From positions 1 through 11,157 of the forward strand of contig JBQDHL010000054.1 of assembly GCA_052093725.1 (NCBI GenBank): a stretch of DNA of 11,157 nt, written 5' to 3'. A model generated the notes under the pieces. It was not told the origin of the DNA. It did no database searches and worked only from the letters and a program-made list of their open reading frames with translations. The stretch is from Jeotgalicoccus sp052093725. GTDB taxonomy: Bacteria; Bacillota; Bacilli; Staphylococcales; Salinicoccaceae. Shown piece by piece: positions 1-5,527 of this stretch. The position numbers and the translations under genes were made by a program. The number at the start of each line of letters is the position of its first letter. Position 1 is the first letter of the stretch.

Positions 1-2
1 AA

Positions 3-266
3 CTGCTCGAAAGTTCTTTCGTAATAAATCTTGCACCTTTCCTTGAATATGCTGAAGCATTTGAAGATGAAAGTGCAAAAATTGTTTTTGGACATAACGA
101 CGGTGAAACAGAACTTTTATATAAAGACCGTGAAACATTTTATGCGCACTTTTCAAATAAAGGCAAACGCCTGCATGAAGATGGACTGTTTGATTTATTA
201 GTCGTCGGTGAAGATGGCATTGAACAGCAGCGACTCGTTTACGTAACAAAAATAGAATTCAAATAA
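3..266 (+). CDS. 3' end of an unidentified gene (partial)
   Basis: An open frame enters from the left edge and ends at a TAA at 264-266, giving 87 residues of a C-terminus. The protein is acidic and soluble-looking, with no membrane segment. It starts with a hydrophobic, acidic stretch (APFLEYAEAFEDE), then has a Tyr/Phe-rich region (KDRETFYAHFSNKG) and a strand-rich end (DGLFDLLVVGEDG, then RLVYVTKIEFK). A perfect terminator follows directly, and the frame is open throughout, so it is very probably a real gene end. I do not recognise the family. Its position beside typA-ylaH suggests one of the small conserved proteins of the yla region of Bacillota, but that is only an inference from context. 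Confidence 0.7.
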   Translation: MLESSFVINLAPFLEYAEAFEDESAKIVFGHNDGETELLYKDRETFYAHFSNKGKRLHEDGLFDLLVVGEDGIEQQRLVYVTKIEFK

Positions 267-297
267 AAAAACCGCGAACTTTAAGTTCGCGGTTTTT
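267..297. terminator. Bidirectional intrinsic terminator between converging genes
   Basis: A perfect 10-bp stem (accgcgaact at 271-280, agttcgcggt at 284-293) with a 3-nt loop is flanked by A-runs on the left and T-runs on the right, so it can terminate transcription on both strands. It sits one base after the stop of the plus-strand gene and four bases after the ylaH stop codon (302-304), so it serves both converging units. Confidence 0.93.
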
Positions 298-301
298 TCT
301 A

Positions 302-676
302 TTATTGAGCCGGCGGCCCTTTCGGCTGTAGAATATTGCCTTCTTTTCTTTCCTTGTGCAATCTGTATCTGTAACCGGCAAGAATAATTGCAATTACAAT
401 TAAACATTCAGCAACAGGGTAAAACGCACCGAAAAATGTCAGGAATATAACTCCGATAAACATCATTAAATAAATAACTACTGTTTGCCACAGCTTAATT
501 TTGCGAGCAAATCCTAATTGATACACGATGGCACACAGCACGAAAATCGTAATGAATAAATACCACATACCGGCTTCAGGATTTGTATCCAGACCATATA
601 ATCTCCCGAAGAAAGTGAGACGCTCTTGTAACCCCATCCCACTTTGGGTATTCAGGAGAATGAGAGGATTAAACAA
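302..676 (-). CDS. ylaH: YlaH-like small membrane protein
   Basis: A small integral membrane protein of about 124 residues. Counting from an upstream GTG at 685 (127 residues), hydrophobic segments lie near residues 38-58, 67-87 and 89-105, followed by a basic tail (YRYRLHKERKEG) that should be cytoplasmic. The block FFGRLYGLDTNPEAG ahead of the first helix and the YRYRLHK end are, from memory, typical of the YlaH family, which lies beside typA in Bacillus. Its biochemical role is unknown. It begins about 25 bases after the typA stop and is probably cotranscribed with it. I chose the TTG at 674-676 because GGAGTGAGG lies just upstream at a good distance. The longer GTG start at 683-685 has no spaced ribosome binding site, and the internal ATG at 635-637 has none either. 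Confidence 0.8.
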   Translation of the reverse strand: MFNPLILLNTQSGMGLQERLTFFGRLYGLDTNPEAGMWYLFITIFVLCAIVYQLGFARKIKLWQTVVIYLMMFIGVIFLTFFGAFYPVAECLIVIAIILAGYRYRLHKERKEGNILQPKGPPAQ

Positions 677-700
677 CTGCCTCACTCCACTTCGCTATTA

Positions 701-2524
701 TTACTTGCTTTTCTTACTCGATTTTTCACGAGCATTTTTCTCTAGAATTTTCTTACGCATACGAATTGTTTCCGGAGTAATCTCCACAAGTTCGTCATCG
801 TTAATATATTCCAGTGCTTCTTCAAGAGTCAGAGATCTAGGTTTCTTCATCGTAGTCGTCTGCTCTTTATTTGCTGAACGAATGTTGTTGGCAGCTTTAA
901 CTTTAGTAATGTTAACAGCAAGGTCATTTTCGCGTGAGTTTTCTCCAACGATCATACCTTCGTACACTTCAGTACCAGGTTCCATAAAGTTCGTTCCGCG
1001 TCCTTCTAGTGCAAGGATTGAGTATGTGCTTGCCGCACCTTTATCAATCGATACAAGAACACCATTTCTTCTTCCGCCGATACGTCCTTTAACTAATGGA
1101 CGGTACTCTTCGAAAGTATGGTTGATGATACCGTATCCGCGTGTCATTGACATGAATTCCGTGCGGTATCCAATAAGTCCACGTGCAGGAATCAGGAAAA
1201 TCAGACGAGTCTGCCCGTTACCTGTTGTTACCATGTCGAGCATTTCACCTTTACGTGTACCCATTGATTCGATAATACTTCCAGTGTTTTCTTCGTGAAC
1301 ATCGATTTGTACACGTTCGAATGGCTCACATTTAACACCATCTACTTCACGAATGATAACTTCTGGTTTTGACACTTGAAGTTCAAAGCCTTCACGGCGT
1401 AAGTTCTCGATAAGAATAGACAGGTGAAGCTCACCGCGTCCTGAAACTCTCCATGCATCCGGCTGATCTGTAGGATCTACACGCAGTGATACATCCGTCT
1501 CTAATTGAAGCATTAAACGCTCTTCAATTTTTCTAGCTGTAACGTGCTTCCCTTCGCGTCCTGCGAATGGTGAGTTGTTTACGGCAAATGTCATTTGCAG
1601 AGTCGGTTCATCAATATGAAGAATAGGCAGTGCTTCCTGAGCATCAGTCGGCGTAATTGTTTCACCTACGTTAATATCTTCCATACCACTGATTGCAATC
1701 AGTTCTCCGGCTTTTGCACTTTCAATTTCAACACGAGAAAGTCCAAGGAAACCGAAAATTTTCGATACACGGAAGTTTTTAACAGATCCGTCGATTTTAA
1801 TTACCGAAACAGTTTCACCTACGTTAATCGATCCGCGGAATACGCGTCCGATTCCGATACGTCCGACATAGTCGTTATAGTCCAGTAATGATACTTGGAA
1901 CTGTAGCGGCTCGTCACTGTTGTCTACCGGTGCAGGTACGTAGTCTAAAATAGTGTCGTAGATAGACTGCATGTTTTCATCCTGCTCACCTAATTCAAGG
2001 CTTGCTGTACCGTTCATTGCAGATGCGTATACAACCGGGAATTCCAGCTGCTCGTCATTTGCATCAAGTTCAATAAAGAGTTCAAGTACGTCGTCCACTA
2101 CTGATTCAGGACGTGCACTAGGTTTGTCAATTTTGTTTACTACTACTACTGGTTTTAAATTTTGCTCTAATGCTTTTTTAAGTACAAAGCGTGTCTGAGG
2201 CATCGTCCCCTCATATGCATCGACAACTAGAATTACGCCGTCAACCATTTTCATAATACGCTCTACTTCACCACCGAAGTCAGCGTGACCTGGTGTATCT
2301 AAAATGTTAATACGCGTATCTTTGTAGTCGATCGCTGTATTTTTCGCAAGAATCGTAATTCCGCGTTCACGTTCAATATCATTCGAGTCCATGGCACGAT
2401 CATCAACGTGTTCATTTTCACGGAAAATACCAGACTGTTTTAACAGTTGGTCTACAAGTGTCGTTTTACCATGGTCTACGTGTGCAATAATTGCAATGTT
2501 TCTAATGTTTTCTCTCAGGTTCAT
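701..2524 (-). CDS. typA: Translational GTPase TypA/BipA
   Basis: An EF-G-like GTPase that binds the 70S ribosome and is known in other bacteria to aid ribosome assembly and growth under cold and other stresses. The 607-residue protein is full length. G1 is AHVDHGKTT (residues 14-22), the switch I threonine is in RGITI (about 57), G3 is DTPGH (76-80) and G4 is NKID (130-133). The EF-G-like domains II, III and V follow, with GRGELHLSILIENLRREG and GGRRNGVLVSID, then the TypA-specific C-terminal domain (LTLEEALEYINDDELVEITPE) and a lysine-rich tail. The ATG at 2522-2524 gives the usual family N-terminus. A TTG directly before it, at 2525-2527, is the better spaced from the AAGGG site (9 nt against 12), so initiation at either is possible and changes the protein by one residue. 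A clear promoter lies upstream and ylaH follows. Confidence 0.98.
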   Translation of the reverse strand: MNLRENIRNIAIIAHVDHGKTTLVDQLLKQSGIFRENEHVDDRAMDSNDIERERGITILAKNTAIDYKDTRINILDTPGHADFGGEVERIMKMVDGVILVVDAYEGTMPQTRFVLKKALEQNLKPVVVVNKIDKPSARPESVVDDVLELFIELDANDEQLEFPVVYASAMNGTASLELGEQDENMQSIYDTILDYVPAPVDNSDEPLQFQVSLLDYNDYVGRIGIGRVFRGSINVGETVSVIKIDGSVKNFRVSKIFGFLGLSRVEIESAKAGELIAISGMEDINVGETITPTDAQEALPILHIDEPTLQMTFAVNNSPFAGREGKHVTARKIEERLMLQLETDVSLRVDPTDQPDAWRVSGRGELHLSILIENLRREGFELQVSKPEVIIREVDGVKCEPFERVQIDVHEENTGSIIESMGTRKGEMLDMVTTGNGQTRLIFLIPARGLIGYRTEFMSMTRGYGIINHTFEEYRPLVKGRIGGRRNGVLVSIDKGAASTYSILALEGRGTNFMEPGTEVYEGMIVGENSRENDLAVNITKVKAANNIRSANKEQTTTMKKPRSLTLEEALEYINDDELVEITPETIRMRKKILEKNAREKSSKKSK

Positions 2525-2570
2525 CAAGAGGATTTTCCCTTCGTATATAGAATATCTTTATAACCGTAAC

Positions 2571-2598
2571 AGTATACCATATTTTTTACCAATCTCAA
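2571..2598 (-). promoter_or_regulatory. Sigma-A-type promoter for typA-ylaH
   Basis: Read on the minus strand: TTGAGA (-35, at 2593-2598), a 16-nt spacer, then TATACT (-10, at 2571-2576). A TGG immediately before the -10 makes it an extended -10. It lies about 47 bases upstream of the typA ATG, leaving a short leader with the AAGGG ribosome site. Confidence 0.75.
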
Positions 2599-2627
2599 CA
2601 TCAAGGATTTATTTTTTATGATATAAT
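2599..2627 (+). promoter_or_regulatory. Extended -10 promoter for ylaF
   Basis: TATAAT at 2622-2627 is preceded by TGA, a perfect extended -10 (TGnTATAAT). The -35 region (about 2599-2604) is poor, as is common for extended -10 promoters. It directly abuts the -35 of the divergent typA promoter. The ylaF start is 35 bases downstream of the -10. Confidence 0.7.
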
Positions 2628-2662
2628 TCGAAATAAGACAAATGACTTTTAGGGGAATACTT

Positions 2663-2854
2663 ATGGAAAAGAAAAAATCAAAAGCTGTATTTTTCATACT
2701 GGCTGTTTTGGCCGTTTTAATGATGGTCGCATTTTCAGTCTTCATCGCTGAAGAAATGATAATACTTGCAGTGCTTTCAGTTATTGTGTTTATCGCCATC
2801 TTCGGTGCTGGTTTCACACTCAAGAAAAAATATCGTGAAAATGGGTGGCTCTAA
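2663..2854 (+). CDS. ylaF: DUF5325/YlaF-like small membrane protein
   Basis: A 63-residue membrane protein of unknown function. It has a basic start (MEKKKSK), two hydrophobic helices near residues 8-28 and 31-50 separated by the acidic pair EE, and a basic tail (LKKKYRENGWL). The length, the two-helix layout and the GFTLKKK motif resemble the DUF5325 family (Bacillus YlaF, also located beside typA). The frame is open from an ATG at 2642, but AGGGGA sits six bases before the ATG at 2663-2665, so I use the second. It has its own promoter and a strong terminator, so it is probably monocistronic. Confidence 0.82.
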   Translation: MEKKKSKAVFFILAVLAVLMMVAFSVFIAEEMIILAVLSVIVFIAIFGAGFTLKKKYRENGWL

Positions 2855-2883
2855 CTTCAGTTTTTATTTAACTGCTTATTTAT

Positions 2884-2939
2884 TATAACAGATTTCCTTA
2901 TTTGTATTGGAAAAATAGGGAAATCTGTTATATTTTTTT
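2884..2939 (+). terminator. Intrinsic terminator after ylaF
   Basis: A 20-bp stem (left arm 2884-2903, right arm 2913-2932) with one T-G wobble and a 9-nt loop is followed by seven T residues. The stem is AT-rich but unusually long. It lies 29 bases after the ylaF stop and separates it from the NERD-type gene. Confidence 0.88.
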
Positions 2940-2962
2940 GTCATTTTTTAAATTTTTGTCTT

Positions 2963-2991
2963 TTGACGACAATTTAAGGCCGGGCAATAAT
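2963..2991 (+). promoter_or_regulatory. Candidate promoter for the NERD-type gene
   Basis: TTGACG (2963-2968), a 17-nt spacer, then AATAAT (2986-2991). The -35 is good and the -10 is mediocre. The spacing and the position downstream of the ylaF terminator fit a promoter for the GTG start at 3021. Confidence 0.5.
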
Positions 2992-3006
2992 GAATCTATC
3001 ATTATT
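2986..3006. repeat. Perfect 8-bp inverted repeat over the -10 region
   Basis: aataatga (2986-2993) and tcattatt (2999-3006) are perfect reverse complements separated by 5 bases. The repeat covers the candidate -10 and the likely transcription start and ends just before the AAAGGAG ribosome site (3007-3013). It could be an operator or a weak 5' mRNA hairpin. Being AT-only in its arms, it could also be chance. Confidence 0.45.
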
Positions 3007-3020
3007 AAAGGAGCTTTGCT

Positions 3021-3581
3021 GTGAGACAAAAAAATGAGAAATTAAAGGTTTATGAGTTTCTGTATAACCGGTTGCCTTTTAGCGATGACGAATCTGAAGA
3101 ATATGAAGCAATGCAGCGGATGGACCTGCTGGAAGAACATTTCGATTTGTATTTACAAAAAATTAATACATCAAAAATGGAACTGTTCTGGCATTGCGAA
3201 ATAATTGTAGGCACTGACCACGAGCTGATCAATGTACTGATTGCAACAGAATACTGCTATTACTTGTTCATTCTCCACGACTACGCCGGCGAACATTTTA
3301 TTAATCCTTTTAATATTTTAATCGACAGCAGCTATGAAGCTGTCTACGATTTAAACCGTACATCAAAAGTTTACGAAAAGTTTAAAGAGACACTTATTGA
3401 TGATGGTAAATTTCAGCGTCCGATTATAATCAAACATGTTGTAATGAACGAAACATTTAAATTGGCAAAGCGTCCCTCAGATCAGTTTTTATCACTTAAG
3501 AATCTCCCTTTTTACTTGAGAGCCATTGAACACAGCGCTGTAATCAGAAAAAAGCAGCCGCGTCCGGGATTACCAAGTTAA
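3021..3581 (+). CDS. Degenerate NERD-family protein, N-terminal part (frame stops early)
   Basis: A 186-residue protein starting at GTG with AAAGGAG seven bases upstream. It resembles the NERD (nuclease-related domain) proteins of staphylococci. The opening LKVYEFLYNRLPFSDDESEEYEAM matches the layout of their N-terminal helix, followed by a divergent NERD fold: ELINVLIATE (69-77), YLFILHDYAGEH (81-92), the DLNRTSK helix (110-116) and RPIIIKHV (133-140). NERD domains are linked to DNA processing, but the usual catalytic Asp and Glu-x-Lys appear replaced here (N71, I84, H86), so nuclease activity is doubtful. Family members run to about 300 residues and end in a zinc ribbon. Here the frame stops after QPRPGLPS, and that ribbon is encoded in the -1 frame from 3554 on. 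An A-AAA-AAG heptamer at 3548-3554 could connect the two parts into a 294-residue protein. The family assignment is from recalled pattern, without a search. Confidence 0.65.
   Translation: MRQKNEKLKVYEFLYNRLPFSDDESEEYEAMQRMDLLEEHFDLYLQKINTSKMELFWHCEIIVGTDHELINVLIATEYCYYLFILHDYAGEHFINPFNILIDSSYEAVYDLNRTSKVYEKFKETLIDDGKFQRPIIIKHVVMNETFKLAKRPSDQFLSLKNLPFYLRAIEHSAVIRKKQPRPGLPS
3548..3554 (+). other. A-AAA-AAG heptamer: candidate -1 frameshift site or indel hotspot
   Basis: The zero-frame codons are AGA AAA AAG CAG, so the heptamer A AAA AAG is in the phase of the classical bacterial -1 slippery sequence (dnaX, IS3-family elements). The zero frame and the -1 frame are both open between 3530 and 3578, and the heptamer lies inside that overlap. 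Slippage would continue with GCA GCC GCG and reach the stop at 3902-3904. No Shine-Dalgarno-like stimulator sits 10-14 nt upstream. The best downstream stem (3582-3592 with 3624-3634) starts 28 nt later, farther than usual. Loss of one A from a run of seven would leave the same sequence. Confidence 0.5.
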
Positions 3582-3904
3582 AAAACCGTACGAATATCTC
3601 GAGCGCAACCGCAAATGATTTCGCGTATGGTTTTAAATGTACATCCTGCATGGAATTCAATCTTGAGCTTCTCAGCAGTAAATTGATTATGTGTGAATCC
3701 TGCAATACCATTCATAATATAGAAAATATGTTTACAGATTACTTTGATATGCTGAGCCTGCTTAATATTTCGGAACCGTACACTAAAAAACAAATTAAAA
3801 AACATATCAGCATCCCGCTCAGCAACTACGCCTTGTTAAAGTATGTCAGTAAAATTTTTACTAAAACGTCGAAGCATGCCCAACAATACTATTATAAATC
3901 ATGA
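3554..3904 (+). pseudogene. Out-of-frame C-terminal part of the NERD-type gene (zinc ribbon)
   Basis: Read in the -1 frame relative to the upstream part, this gives 116 residues up to a TGA at 3902-3904. It holds two cysteine pairs, CTSC and CESC, 14 residues apart (residues 207, 210, 225 and 228 of the joined protein), as in a small zinc ribbon. A helical, basic C-terminal domain follows (PYTKKQIKKHISIPLSNYALLKYVSKIF) and ends in YYYKS. This is the arrangement I recall for the C-terminal half of staphylococcal NERD proteins. The first in-frame ATG (3650) lies inside the ribbon and has no ribosome site, so it is not an independent gene. It is either joined by frameshifting or is the remnant of a broken gene. 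The end overlaps the 3' end of suhB by 13 bases on the opposite strand. Confidence 0.6.
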
Positions 3905-4704
3905 AATTCATCATGGAAATCATGAAGCATTTTATCATCTGTAAAGTGCTCGAGTATTTCTGAATGAATTTTGGGATTGCCGCTTATGACACTCGTCGAA
4001 CTTAAGAGCGGCAGTTCCTCTCCGTATATATCCGTCGTCTTATAGCCAAGCTCACCCGTTATAATTGCACCCCCGGTATAATCCCACGGATACAGTTTGA
4101 AAAACAGCAGTGCAGAAATCTGTCCTCTTGCAAGCATAGCAAATTCAAGTGCTGCCGAACCGTAAGACCGGACACTGCGCGATTTAGCCATAATCTCAAA
4201 AAATGGAGTTCGCGTCGCTTCGCCGAGAATTCTTTTTGGATTAATAGCAATTAAAGACTGATTTAAAGGAACATCTACTGCTGATTTAAGTGTCTGGTCA
4301 TTTAAAAAGGCACCGTTGCCGTATTTAGCGTGATACAAATCTCGCTTCATGCAATCATATACTAAGCCGCAATACGGTTTCCCGTCAATAAACACACCGA
4401 TGGATATTGCGAAGTTCTCTCCTTGATGCACAAAATTTAACGTGCCATCAATTGGATCGACAATCCAGATTACACCTTTTGTATCATTTATATTTTCACC
4501 GTGACCTTCTTCTCCGATAATACGGTGCTCCGGAAAGCGCTCCAGAATTTTAGTGTATAAAAATTGCTCAGTTTCTTTATCAACATCAGTGACCAGATCA
4601 TTCGGATTTGATTTACTGTCCACTTTAAACTCCTGAGTCATGCGCGTTTCGATAAATTTCCCTGCTTCAACGATTAGTTCTTTGCCAAAGTTATATATCT
4701 CCAT
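3892..4704 (-). CDS. suhB: Inositol monophosphatase family protein (SuhB-like)
   Basis: A cytoplasmic, Mg-dependent phosphatase of the FIG superfamily; in other bacteria SuhB-type enzymes act on inositol phosphates and related sugar phosphates. The true substrate cannot be read from sequence. The 270 residues are of normal length and carry the family motifs: TDVDKETE (39-46), the metal ligands in GEEGHGE (E65, E66), WIVDPIDGTLNF (80-91, with D83 and D86) and PWDYTGG (206-212, with D208; most relatives have Ala where this has Thr). The ATG at 4702-4704 is preceded by GAGGTG at good distance. The C-terminus ends in an odd HDFHDEFHDL tail built on a 10-bp direct repeat. No terminator separates it from the converging NERD-type gene. 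It is divergent from the DUF1054 gene. Confidence 0.93.
   Translation of the reverse strand: MEIYNFGKELIVEAGKFIETRMTQEFKVDSKSNPNDLVTDVDKETEQFLYTKILERFPEHRIIGEEGHGENINDTKGVIWIVDPIDGTLNFVHQGENFAISIGVFIDGKPYCGLVYDCMKRDLYHAKYGNGAFLNDQTLKSAVDVPLNQSLIAINPKRILGEATRTPFFEIMAKSRSVRSYGSAALEFAMLARGQISALLFFKLYPWDYTGGAIITGELGYKTTDIYGEELPLLSSTSVISGNPKIHSEILEHFTDDKMLHDFHDEFHDL
3896..3926. repeat. 10-bp direct repeat in the suhB 3' end
   Basis: aaatcatgaa occurs at 3896-3905 and again at 3917-3926, 11 bases apart. It encodes the repeated HDF/HDEF/HDL pattern of the last ten SuhB residues. The first copy covers the convergent end of the NERD-type frame. Confidence 0.6.
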
Positions 4705-4721
4705 GAATACACCTCAATCAT

Positions 4722-4750
4722 TTGATTGCTACTCAACTTTATTTTATCAT
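4722..4750 (+). promoter_or_regulatory. Promoter for the DUF1054 gene
   Basis: TTGATT (4722-4727), a 17-nt spacer, then TATCAT (4745-4750), about 33 bases before the DUF1054 start codon. Its -10 overlaps the -10 of the opposing suhB promoter, so the two units may compete for polymerase. Confidence 0.6.
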
Positions 4751-4768
4751 AAGAGAGACCTTTTGAAA
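4741..4768 (-). promoter_or_regulatory. Promoter for suhB
   Basis: On the minus strand: TTTCAA (-35, 4763-4768), a 16-nt spacer, then TAAAAT (-10, 4741-4746) with TGA just before it, an extended -10. It lies 36 bases before the suhB ATG and is interleaved with the divergent promoter of the neighbouring gene. Confidence 0.5.
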
Positions 4769-4782
4769 GGAGCTCAACCTTA

Positions 4783-5397
4783 ATGAAGTATACTTTTACA
4801 CAAACAGACTTCGATGTCTTTAATATCGACGGCCTGGAAAACAGAATGGCAGCACTTATTGAAAATACACGACCGAAACTTGAACAGCTCGGAGAACACT
4901 TCAGCGCGTACATAACTGAAATGACCGGCGACGAGACCTACGCTCATGTTGCAAAACATGCACGCCGTACGACGAACCCACCCGATGACACATGGGTGGC
5001 ATTCAGCACTAACCCCCGCGGCTACAAAATGATGCCGCACTTCCAGATTGGTTTATATAACAGCCATGCATTTTGCATGTATGGTATTATTTACGAATCA
5101 AAAGATAAAAAACGCCTTGCTGAAAACTGGCTGAATAACATGGAAAAATTCGATAACTTACCTGAAGACTATCAAATTTCATTAGATCATATGAAACCCG
5201 CAAAAACAGCACTTAATGAACTTGCTGAAGATGAGCTCGAAAAAGGACTCATCAGACTGCGCGATGTTAAAAAAGGCGAATTTTTAGTCGGTAAAGTATA
5301 TAAACCCGGCGATAAGGAATTAAGATCAGACGAAGTTTTTATAAAAGACCTCGAGCAGGTTATGGAAAACCTCGTTCAGTTCTATCATCAGGACTAA
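4783..5397 (+). CDS. DUF1054 / UPF0637 family protein
   Basis: A 204-residue soluble protein of the DUF1054 (UPF0637, Bacillus YktB-like) family, whose function is not established. It has no signal peptide or membrane segment. Recognisable family features are the FTQTDFDVFNIDGLENRM opening, the central region with HARRTTNPPDDTWVAF and KMMPHFQIGLYNSHAF, and the RLAENWLNNMEKFDNLP stretch. The length is normal. The ATG at 4783 has AAAGGAG (4766-4772) ten bases upstream. In staphylococci I recall this family near suhB and typA, which supports the assignment. It is transcribed alone, from a promoter interleaved with that of suhB, and ends at its own terminator. Confidence 0.92.
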   Translation: MKYTFTQTDFDVFNIDGLENRMAALIENTRPKLEQLGEHFSAYITEMTGDETYAHVAKHARRTTNPPDDTWVAFSTNPRGYKMMPHFQIGLYNSHAFCMYGIIYESKDKKRLAENWLNNMEKFDNLPEDYQISLDHMKPAKTALNELAEDELEKGLIRLRDVKKGEFLVGKVYKPGDKELRSDEVFIKDLEQVMENLVQFYHQD

Positions 5398-5409
5398 TAT
5401 TTTTATTTG

Positions 5410-5440
5410 ACGCAGAACCCATATGGATTCTGCGTTTTTT
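5410..5440 (+). terminator. Intrinsic terminator after the DUF1054 gene
   Basis: acgcagaa (5410-5417) pairs with ttctgcgt (5428-5435), with a possible inner CCA/TGG extension across one mismatch, and is followed by a T-run. It begins 13 bases after the stop codon. Confidence 0.9.
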
Positions 5441-5484
5441 TGATTTTTCTAGAAGGTTTCTCACACGAATCAGGATAATCAAAA

Positions 5485-5514
5485 ACGGAGTCCCCATTTA
5501 CCGGAGGACTCCGT
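5485..5514 (-). terminator. Intrinsic terminator of the leu-ilvA operon
   Basis: A perfect 9-bp GC-rich stem (acggagtcc at 5485-5493, ggactccgt at 5506-5514) with a 12-nt loop. On the minus strand it is followed by five T residues. It starts 13 bases beyond the ilvA stop codon, so it closes the biosynthetic operon. Confidence 0.9.
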
Positions 5515-5527
5515 TCTCTCATTCATT

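Noticed and set aside
528..1298. A 256-codon plus-strand open frame opposite typA and ylaH
   Set aside because: It lies antisense to the well-supported typA and the ylaH coding region, is rich in Ser/Arg/Ile typical of a reversed frame, and has no ribosome site or family resemblance.
2642..2662. An upstream start for ylaF at 2642
   Set aside because: It would put the AGGGGA ribosome site inside the gene; the second ATG at 2663 is correctly spaced.
2524..2823. A 99-codon minus-strand frame covering the typA promoter and ylaF
   Set aside because: It is the reverse of ylaF, low in complexity, and conflicts with two promoters and a recognised gene.
2884..2932. The long inverted repeat as a mobile-element end or small RNA
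   Set aside because: The seven-T tail and its position right after ylaF fit a terminator; no transposase or target duplication is seen.
3650..3904. A separate 84-residue gene starting at the ATG at 3650
   Set aside because: No ribosome site precedes it, and the start would cut through the zinc ribbon, losing the first cysteine pair.
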